This document shows, one piece after another, positions 6,846 through 11,294 of a stretch of DNA of 11,294 nucleotides. Position 1 is the first letter of the stretch, and each line of letters opens with the position of its first letter. The DNA is taken from NCBI GenBank assembly GCA_947853365.1, contig CANTWQ010000133.1:1-11294 (forward strand), given 5' to 3'. The notes beneath the pieces were generated by a model. The model was given only the letters and a program-made list of their open reading frames with translations, searched no databases and was not told the DNA's origin. Made by a program: the position numbers and the translations under genes. This stretch comes from an uncultured Bacilli bacterium (GTDB lineage Bacteria; Bacillota_I; Bacilli_A; RF39; UBA660).

Positions 6846-7364
6846 ATGAAAAGTCACATCGTTATTATTCTAATATGTATCATTGCCATTGTAACATGTT
6901 TTCCAACAGAAGAAGAACTTATCATTCCGCAAGATGCCATTCGTTTTCGCATTATTGCAAGTAGTAATACGGTTGAAGATCAACAGCAAAAACAAGAAGT
7001 AAAAGAAGTGGTTGATCATCTATTTCAAGAAAATTTAGCCAATATAAAAACCAAAGAACAAATACGTAAGAAGTTATCCCAATTGTTACCCGAATTAGAA
7101 AATAAAATTGCAAAGATTTTAGGTAATCATGATTTTTCCATTCATTATGGTAATAACTACTTTCCAGAAAAAACTTATAGAGGCTTCACCTATCCAGAAG
7201 GAAATTATGAATCGTTAGTGATTACCATTGGTGAAGGCCAAGGCGATAACTGGTGGTGTGTTCTATTTCCCCCACTCTGTCTACTATCTCCGGAAGAAGA
7301 AAACACTTCTGATATAGAATATCGTCTTTATATCCAAGAAATCCTAGAGCAATTTCTAAACTAG
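6846..7364 (+). CDS. spoIIR: Stage II sporulation protein R
   Basis: SpoIIR is made in the forespore under sigma-F, secreted into the intermembrane space, and activates the SpoIIGA protease, which cleaves pro-sigma-E in the mother cell. The chosen ATG follows AAAGGTGA by 5 nt and gives 172 residues; an in-frame GTG at 6837 overlaps that site and is rejected. Residues 4-18 form a hydrophobic signal/anchor segment. Then come the family's blocks: IPQDAIRFRIIASSN (27-41) and the C-terminal ITIGEGQGDNWWCVLFPPLC (125-144 by approximate count), the best conserved part of SpoIIR. A helical middle region is rich in Lys, Gln and Glu. Its presence implies a working or recently working spore programme. 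It sits alone between the prmC terminator and the mntP-like gene, with no terminator after it. Confidence 0.95.
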   Translation: MKSHIVIILICIIAIVTCFPTEEELIIPQDAIRFRIIASSNTVEDQQQKQEVKEVVDHLFQENLANIKTKEQIRKKLSQLLPELENKIAKILGNHDFSIHYGNNYFPEKTYRGFTYPEGNYESLVITIGEGQGDNWWCVLFPPLCLLSPEEENTSDIEYRLYIQEILEQFLN

Positions 7365-7376
7365 AAAGGTATAAAA

Positions 7377-7409
7377 CCCTCCTCTATCTCGTATGATGAG
7401 CTAGGAGGG
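7377..7409 (+). promoter_or_regulatory. Hairpin that would mask the mntP ribosome binding site
   Basis: CCCTCCT (7377-7383) is an exact reverse complement of AGGAGGG (7403-7409), the Shine-Dalgarno site 6 nt before the mntP ATG. A small inner stem, CTC (7388-7390) with GAG (7398-7400), may help. No T run follows, so it is not a terminator. The 5' arm starts 12 nt after the spoIIR stop. Confidence 0.6.
7392..7397 (+). promoter_or_regulatory. Possible internal -10 for mntP, inside the hairpin loop
   Basis: TATGAT matches 5 of 6 bases, the same hexamer as at fba. RNA from it would start near 7404, at the ribosome binding site, and would lack the masking arm. There is no good -35 17 nt upstream, so this is tentative. 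TATAAA at 7370-7375 is another weak candidate. Confidence 0.3.
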
Positions 7410-7415
7410 ATCCCT

Positions 7416-7946
7416 ATGCTATACACATCCATTTTGATTGGCATTGGTTTATCGATGGATGCCTTTTCGCTATCGATTCTATATGGAACCCTATCATTTT
7501 CTAAGAAAAAAATTTTACTATTAAGCTCGTTTGTTGGATTGTTTCACTTTTTAATGCCGTTACTTGGCTATATGTTTGGCAGTTATCTATTTTCTTATTT
7601 GGCCATCAATACGCATGCCTTGGTCGGAGCAATTTTAGGTATCATTGCGATTGAAATGCTTTTATCGGTAAAAAAAGAAGAACAATTAACCAATTTGACA
7701 ACGATCTCTTCCCTTCTCCTTTTTGCTTTTACCGTGAGTATTGATAGTTTTTCCGTAGGAATTGGACTTTCTGGATTAACAGATCAAATTTTAATGTCTG
7801 CGTTGATTTATGCCTTATTGTCAGGTATGTTTACCCTCCTTGGTTTAAGCATTGGCAAAAATTTAAATCGTCTATTTGGCAAGCTATCTACGATCGTTGG
7901 AGCGATGATACTGTTGATATTGAGTATTTATTACTTTTTTTCCTAA
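7416..7946 (+). CDS. mntP: Manganese efflux pump MntP-like membrane protein
   Basis: This 176-residue protein is almost wholly hydrophobic with about six membrane helices. It has the two-fold internal repeat of the MntP (DUF204) family, each half with an acidic residue in a helix: LSMDAFSLS (D15) and VSIDSFSVG (D110). In MntP these aspartates are needed for Mn(II) export. The segment GLFHFLMPLLGY (41-52) is also typical. The length fits MntP (about 180) better than the longer spore protein YtaF, to which MntP is related. In Bacillus subtilis mntP also lies a short way downstream of spoIIR, which supports the call. Manganese is concentrated in spores, so a link with spoIIR is thinkable but unproven. 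The ribosome binding site is in a possible hairpin. No yybP-ykoY manganese riboswitch fits in the 51-nt gap. Confidence 0.8.
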   Translation: MLYTSILIGIGLSMDAFSLSILYGTLSFSKKKILLLSSFVGLFHFLMPLLGYMFGSYLFSYLAINTHALVGAILGIIAIEMLLSVKKEEQLTNLTTISSLLLFAFTVSIDSFSVGIGLSGLTDQILMSALIYALLSGMFTLLGLSIGKNLNRLFGKLSTIVGAMILLILSIYYFFS

Positions 7947-7971
7947 CTTGACACAACCTGTTCCATTCCAT

Positions 7972-8000
7972 TTGACTTCTCTACTGTTTCATACTATGAT
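7972..8000 (+). promoter_or_regulatory. Promoter of fba (and murA)
   Basis: TTGACT (7972-7977) and TATGAT (7995-8000) are exactly 17 nt apart, each 5 of 6. The start near 8007 is at the AGGTGA ribosome binding site (8007-8012), so the leader is only about 10 nt. An extra TTGACA at 7948-7953 has no -10 at proper spacing. Confidence 0.7.
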
Positions 8001-8016
8001 TAAATTAGGTGAGATA

Positions 8017-8862
8017 ATGAAAACGAACAGTAAAAATGAATTATATGATGCCCTTTCGAAAAAAAAGGCCGTTCCTCATTTTAATATCAATAATTTGGAA
8101 TGGACCAAATGGATTTTAGAAGTATGCCAAGAGATGCAAGAGCCTGTTGTTTTAGGAGTTTCAGAAGGAGCAAGTCGTTATATGGGAGGATTTGAAACAA
8201 TTTCCTGTATGGTAAATGGTTTGATCAATGATTTAAAAATTACCATTCCTGTTTGTCTTCATGTCGATCATGCGACATCTTTTGAAACATGCAAAGAGGC
8301 CATTGATCATGGCTTTACATCAGTTATGATTGATGGAAGTAGACATAATTTAGAGGATAATATTGCCCTTACCAAACAAGTGGTCGCTTATGCCCATCCA
8401 CGTGGCGTATGGGTAGAGGGGGAAGTCGGAGCGATTGGTGGAAGCGAAGATGGACTCGATAACGAACTTGCCTATGCCAAAGTAGAAGATTGCATTACTT
8501 TCGTAAAAGAAACCGCAGTCGATAGCCTTGCACCCGCCTTGGGAAGTGTGCACGGCTTGTATAAAGGAGAACCACATTTAGATTTTACTCGGATGAAAGA
8601 AATCAGTGAACGATTAAAGATCCCATTGGTATTGCACGGAGGAACCGGAATTCCCGATGATTTAATTCGTAAAGCAATTTCTTGTGGTATTGCCAAAATC
8701 AATGTCAATACTGAGTTTCAAGTAGCATGGCATAATGCAGTGTTACCTTTTGTTCGCGATAATCCCCTTGTTTATGATCCTCGTAAAGTAATCAAAAGTG
8801 GAGAACCGGCGATGAAAGATGCCGTTCGTAATAAGATAGAATTATTCCGTAACGAAAAATAA
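8017..8862 (+). CDS. fba: Class II fructose-bisphosphate aldolase
   Basis: The enzyme cleaves fructose-1,6-bisphosphate to dihydroxyacetone phosphate and glyceraldehyde-3-phosphate in glycolysis, using Zn(II). The ATG at 8017, preceded by AGGTGA, gives 281 residues, normal for the class; an upstream in-frame TTG at 7948 would put the promoter inside the gene and is rejected. Key motifs: HFNINN (21-26); LHVDHA (81-86) with catalytic D84 and zinc ligand H85; EGEVGAIGGSEDG (134-146); GSVHG (176-180) with ligand H179; LHGGTGIPDD (206-215) with ligand H207; KINVNTE near the C-terminus for phosphate binding. Tagatose-bisphosphate or similar aldolases share these motifs, but size and the murA neighbour favour fba, as in Bacillus subtilis. 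murA follows after 14 nt without a terminator, so the two are probably co-transcribed. Confidence 0.93.
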   Translation: MKTNSKNELYDALSKKKAVPHFNINNLEWTKWILEVCQEMQEPVVLGVSEGASRYMGGFETISCMVNGLINDLKITIPVCLHVDHATSFETCKEAIDHGFTSVMIDGSRHNLEDNIALTKQVVAYAHPRGVWVEGEVGAIGGSEDGLDNELAYAKVEDCITFVKETAVDSLAPALGSVHGLYKGEPHLDFTRMKEISERLKIPLVLHGGTGIPDDLIRKAISCGIAKINVNTEFQVAWHNAVLPFVRDNPLVYDPRKVIKSGEPAMKDAVRNKIELFRNEK

Positions 8863-8876
8863 ATCAGGAGGTAGGT

Positions 8877-10133
8877 ATGAAAACTTTAAAAATCGAAGGA
8901 AACCATCCTTTGTCGGGAACGATTCGTATTTCTGGAGCCAAAAATAGTGCGGTTGCTTTAATTCCTGCAGCGCTATTAGCCGGAGATAAAGTAACCATTT
9001 GTAATGTGCCGGAAATAACCGATATCGATGCGCTAAGTGAAATCTTAGAGTATTTAGGAGCCCACATTCATCGAGCCAGTGAAAGTATCGTCATTGACCC
9101 AACTTCGATTGTAAACAAGATGATTCCAGAAGATGTATCCAAAAAATTAAGAGCTTCTTATTATTTTATGGGAGCACTTCTTGGAAAATATAAAAAAGTA
9201 AGTATGTATTTTCCTGGTGGATGTTCGATCGGAGCAAGACCCATTAACTTGCATTTAAAAGGGTTTGAGGCATTAGGAGCGACAGTAACCAATGACGGAA
9301 ATCTTTATACTGTCGAAGCAAAAGAATTAAAAGGAGCCAATATCTATCTTGATATTGCTAGTGTTGGGGCAACCATCAATATTATGTTGGCAAGTGTCCT
9401 AGCCAAAGGAACAACGACAATCGATAATGCTGCCAAAGAGCCTGAAATTGTAAATGTCGCAACATTTTTAAATAATTTAGGAGCCAATATCAAAGGCGCA
9501 GGTACATCTTCAATCAAAATTCGTGGTGTAGAAACCTTATCTGGAGGTTTTCATGAAGTAATTCCCGATCGTATCGAAGCCGGAACTTATGCCATTATTG
9601 GAGCCTTATGTGGAAATTATTTAAAAATCGATAATATGATTCCATCCCATTTGGAAGCCTTGACTTCAAAAATGGAAGAAATTGGTGTAGAATTAGAAAT
9701 CGGTGAAGATTACATTCTCGTAAATCATGCCATGGAGTATTTACCTACCAATATCGAAACACAAGTATATCCGGGATTTCCAACGGATTTACAACAGCCT
9801 TTTACGGTTTTGTTAACGCAAAGTAAAGGGATTTCTCATGTGAGTGAAACCATTTGGGAGAATCGTTTTATGCATATTCCATATTTAAATCAAATGGGAG
9901 CCCAAATTACTGTTGAAGGAGAAACGGCAACCATAGTCGGAAAAACAGAACTGCATAGTACCATTGTCGAAGCCACTGATTTAAGAGCCGGTGCGGCATT
10001 AGTTGCAGCAGCCTTAAAAGCCGAAGGAACAACAACCATAAAAAATGTCGAACACATCTTAAGAGGGTACGAGCAAATAGTAGAAAAATTGACAAACGTA
10101 GGTGCTAAAATAGAAATCGAAGAAATAGACTAA
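8877..10133 (+). CDS. murA: UDP-N-acetylglucosamine 1-carboxyvinyltransferase (MurA, probably the MurAB/MurZ paralogue)
   Basis: MurA adds enolpyruvate from PEP to UDP-GlcNAc, the first committed step of peptidoglycan synthesis. The 418 residues have the full family set: GAKNSAV with K22 and N23, R92, PGGCSIGARP (113-122) with the catalytic C116 and R121, D304 in FPTDLQQP, ATDLRAG (366-372) and R396 in LRGYEQ. A Cys at the active loop is the fosfomycin-sensitive form; resistant enzymes have Asp. Low-GC Gram-positives often have two MurA genes; the one next to fba and rpmE in Bacillus subtilis is murAB (murZ), so gene order suggests that paralogue here. AGGAGG lies 5 nt before ATG. It forms an operon with fba and ends in a hairpin that starts inside its stop codon. 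Confidence 0.96.
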   Translation: MKTLKIEGNHPLSGTIRISGAKNSAVALIPAALLAGDKVTICNVPEITDIDALSEILEYLGAHIHRASESIVIDPTSIVNKMIPEDVSKKLRASYYFMGALLGKYKKVSMYFPGGCSIGARPINLHLKGFEALGATVTNDGNLYTVEAKELKGANIYLDIASVGATINIMLASVLAKGTTTIDNAAKEPEIVNVATFLNNLGANIKGAGTSSIKIRGVETLSGGFHEVIPDRIEAGTYAIIGALCGNYLKIDNMIPSHLEALTSKMEEIGVELEIGEDYILVNHAMEYLPTNIETQVYPGFPTDLQQPFTVLLTQSKGISHVSETIWENRFMHIPYLNQMGAQITVEGETATIVGKTELHSTIVEATDLRAGAALVAAALKAEGTTTIKNVEHILRGYEQIVEKLTNVGAKIEIEEID

Positions 10134-10158
10134 AATAGAAAGATTTCTATTTTTCTTT
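10132..10158 (+). terminator. Terminator or attenuator after murA
   Basis: AAAATAGAA (10132-10140) pairs perfectly with TTCTATTTT (10145-10153) around a 4-nt loop, followed by CTTTT. The stem is AT-rich and weak, and the next gene's ribosome binding site (10160-10166) follows at once, so partial read-through into the esterase gene is likely. Confidence 0.55.
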
Positions 10159-10173
10159 TGGAGGAGAAGCACT

Positions 10174-10926
10174 TTGAAAAGATGGTATCAACATAAATCG
10201 TTATGGATATTATTATTCACCGTTTTGTCTATTTTTGTTATTTACAATGTGAATGCGGATCATAAGATCACCTATCTTGCCTTAGGGGACTCTTTGGCAT
10301 TGGGCCAAAATGCGTACGGAGCCATCGATTATGGCTATAGTGATTATCTTGCCAACTATTTTGAAAAAAACAATATGTTGGGAAGTTACAGTAAAAGTTT
10401 TGCCCAATCAGGATATCGTACGACAGACCTTTTAAACGATATTGAAAAAGGAAAAGAAATGATGATCGATGGAAAAAAAGTCAATATAAAACGCGCTTTA
10501 AGAGAATCCAACTTTTTAACCCTATCGATTGGAGCCAATGATTTCTTTGAACTTTTAAATCAAAAAGGAAGTATGTTATCTCTACCAACCGAAGAAGTTG
10601 CCACCGAAATCTTGAATGAAATTGATCGTCGTATCGATCGAACCTTAAAAGAAATAAGGAAATATGCCAAAGGAGAAATCTATGTGATTGGATACTATAA
10701 TCCACTTCCTAGAACCATTAAAAATGAGATCGTCGCGCCGGCCATGGAAAAAATGAATATGATGTATCAAAAAATAAGTGAAAAATACCACTGTACCTAT
10801 GTTGCTATCGATGATGTGATGGCTAGAAATATGGATTATCTTCCAAATCCTAACGATATTCATCCCTCTAGCAAAGGATATGAACAAATTGCAATGGCAA
10901 TTATCAAACAGTTAAATGAAAATTGA
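10174..10926 (+). CDS. SGNH/GDSL-family esterase or lipase, membrane-anchored or secreted
   Basis: The 250-residue protein has a basic N-terminus, a hydrophobic segment (about 10-25) acting as signal or anchor, then an SGNH hydrolase fold facing outside. The four family blocks are present: GDSL at 38-41 with nucleophile S40, a Gly at 80 in QSGYRTTDLL, GAND at 120-123 with N122, and DIHPSSKG with D228 and H230. The substrate is unknown; related Gram-positive proteins (YpmR-like) are lipolytic or act on acyl groups of the cell envelope, and the neighbouring murA makes an envelope role thinkable. The TTG start is supported by GGAGGAG 7 nt upstream. No separate promoter is seen, so it probably depends on read-through from fba-murA past the weak hairpin. 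This gene interrupts the murA to rpmE order known from Bacillus subtilis. Confidence 0.9.
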   Translation: MKRWYQHKSLWILLFTVLSIFVIYNVNADHKITYLALGDSLALGQNAYGAIDYGYSDYLANYFEKNNMLGSYSKSFAQSGYRTTDLLNDIEKGKEMMIDGKKVNIKRALRESNFLTLSIGANDFFELLNQKGSMLSLPTEEVATEILNEIDRRIDRTLKEIRKYAKGEIYVIGYYNPLPRTIKNEIVAPAMEKMNMMYQKISEKYHCTYVAIDDVMARNMDYLPNPNDIHPSSKGYEQIAMAIIKQLNEN

Positions 10927-10939
10927 AAAGTGAAATTGT

Positions 10940-10980
10940 AAAATAGGACAACTTTTTTTCAATTGCTTCTATTTTTTTTT
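10940..10980 (+). terminator. Probable terminator after the esterase gene
   Basis: AAAATAG (10940-10946) can pair with CTATTTT (10969-10975), leading into a long T run (10972-10980). An inner T run (10953-10959) follows a smaller possible TTGT/ACAA stem (10936-10939 with 10948-10951, approximate). The loop of the larger stem is long, so which hairpin acts is unclear. Confidence 0.5.
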
Positions 10981-11023
10981 GGCTATTCTTTGTCATCGAT
11001 TACGACTTTTTCATTTTTAGCGC

Positions 11024-11052
11024 TTGTCAAGAACAAAATACTTTGCTATAAT
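11024..11052 (+). promoter_or_regulatory. Strong promoter of rpmE
   Basis: TTGTCA (11024-11029) and TATAAT (11047-11052) are 17 nt apart, with TGC before the -10. It is the best sigma-A promoter in the window. The start near 11059 gives a leader of about 67 nt, long for this window. Confidence 0.8.
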
Positions 11053-11070
11053 AAACTAGCAATTGAATTA

Positions 11071-11093
11071 CTATGGCACAAAAGATGTCATGG
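11071..11093 (+). promoter_or_regulatory. Hairpin in the rpmE leader, possible L31 autoregulatory element
   Basis: CTATGGCA (11071-11078) pairs with TGTCATGG (11086-11093), 8 pairs including two G-U, around CAAAAGA. No T run follows. Firmicute L31 genes are known to carry an autoregulatory leader; I could not compare this one with that model. Confidence 0.4.
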
Positions 11094-11125
11094 CGAACCG
11101 ATGAAGACAAAAGAAAGGAGAAAAC

Positions 11126-11294
11126 ATGAAAGCAGGAATTCATCCAACTTATATGGATACAAAAGTAACTTGTGCATGTGGGGAAACTTTCATGACAAGA
11201 TCAACAAAACCAGAAATCGGCGTTGAAGTTTGCTCAAAATGTCATCCATTCTATACAGAAAAGCAACAAGCAACAAAGAGAAGAGGAAGAGTAG
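11126..11294 (+). CDS. rpmE: 50S ribosomal protein L31, zinc-binding form (3' end cut by window)
   Basis: L31 bridges the large and small ribosomal subunits near the central protuberance. The 56 codons present start [10 protein letters not shown], the usual L31 opening, and include a zinc site of C16, C18, C36 and C39 (CAC and CSKC) followed by HPFYT. This is the zinc-binding type, which Bacillus swaps for a Cys-less paralogue when zinc is short. A GAAAGGAG-type site lies just before ATG 11126. The frame is open at the window end; L31 of this type is about 65-90 residues, so only the basic tail is missing. It has its own strong promoter. In Bacillus subtilis rpmE follows rho, which is absent here. 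Confidence 0.95.
   Translation, partial: MKAGIHPTYMDTKVTCACGETFMTRSTKPEIGVEVCSKCHPFYTEKQQATKRRGRV

Noticed and set aside
6860..6902. Lipobox in SpoIIR (IVTC at residues 15-18)
   Set aside because: Thr at the position before Cys does not fit the lipobox, which needs Gly, Ala or Ser there.
7365..7415. yybP-ykoY manganese riboswitch before mntP
   Set aside because: The 51-nt gap is too short for it and lacks its conserved loops; only a simple hairpin is present.
7948..8016. N-terminal extension of fba from TTG at 7948
   Set aside because: It has no ribosome binding site, is not seen in the aldolase family, and would contain the TTGACT-TATGAT promoter. The ATG at 8017 has AGGTGA at the right distance.
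10963..11226. Open frame overlapping the start of rpmE
   Set aside because: It runs through the terminator, the rpmE promoter and leader, then into rpmE in another frame; its product has no recognisable domain.
1..11294. CRISPR array, insertion sequence, prophage, tRNA or rRNA
   Set aside because: No regularly spaced repeats, transposase or phage genes, or RNA gene folds were seen; every gene fits a housekeeping or sporulation block.

Overview
The window looks like chromosome from a low-GC, Gram-positive, spore-forming member of the Bacillota, most likely class Bacilli. It is AT-rich, carries a delta subunit of RNA polymerase, encodes two sporulation proteins (GerQ and SpoIIR), and has strong Shine-Dalgarno sites and sigma-A-type promoters. 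TGA is used as a stop in prfA and in the GDSL esterase gene, and tryptophan is TGG, so the code is standard table 11, not the Mycoplasma code. The very compact layout fits an uncultured gut lineage near the RF39/Erysipelotrichales/Mollicutes side of Bacilli. That placement is an inference from style and gene order, not from a search.

Left part (1-1202): the start of a lemA-family gene and gerQ lie on the minus strand, each with its own signals. Divergent from gerQ is pduL, a phosphotransacylase with no microcompartment genes beside it. Middle-left (1208-4243): a small lipoprotein gene (+) converges on a class A penicillin-binding protein gene (-), sharing one bidirectional terminator in a 23-nt gap. 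A 101-bp divergent promoter region separates the PBP gene from a small beta-rich protein that resembles YwiB/DUF1934.

Right part (4270-11294) is all on the plus strand: rpoE, prfA-prmC (ATGA overlap), spoIIR, mntP-like, fba, murA, a GDSL esterase, and the start of rpmE. This is a condensed form of the Bacillus subtilis ywiB-rpoE-fba-murAB-rpmE-prfA-prmC-spoIIR-mntP neighbourhood, with pyrG, spo0F, rho, tdk and others missing and the order changed. It joins transcription (delta), translation termination and its methylase, the sigma-F to sigma-E signal of sporulation, metal homeostasis, glycolysis and the first step of peptidoglycan synthesis.

The most notable structure is in the signals, not the genes. 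Most promoters place the predicted transcription start within about 20 nt of the start codon, often right at the Shine-Dalgarno site. Five intrinsic terminators have stems that start inside the stop codon. The mntP-like gene has its Shine-Dalgarno site in a perfect 7-bp hairpin that would exist in spoIIR read-through RNA but not in RNA from a possible internal promoter. I see no mobile element, CRISPR array, tRNA or rRNA, and no gene-free stretch over 300 bases. I found no convincing new multi-gene system.
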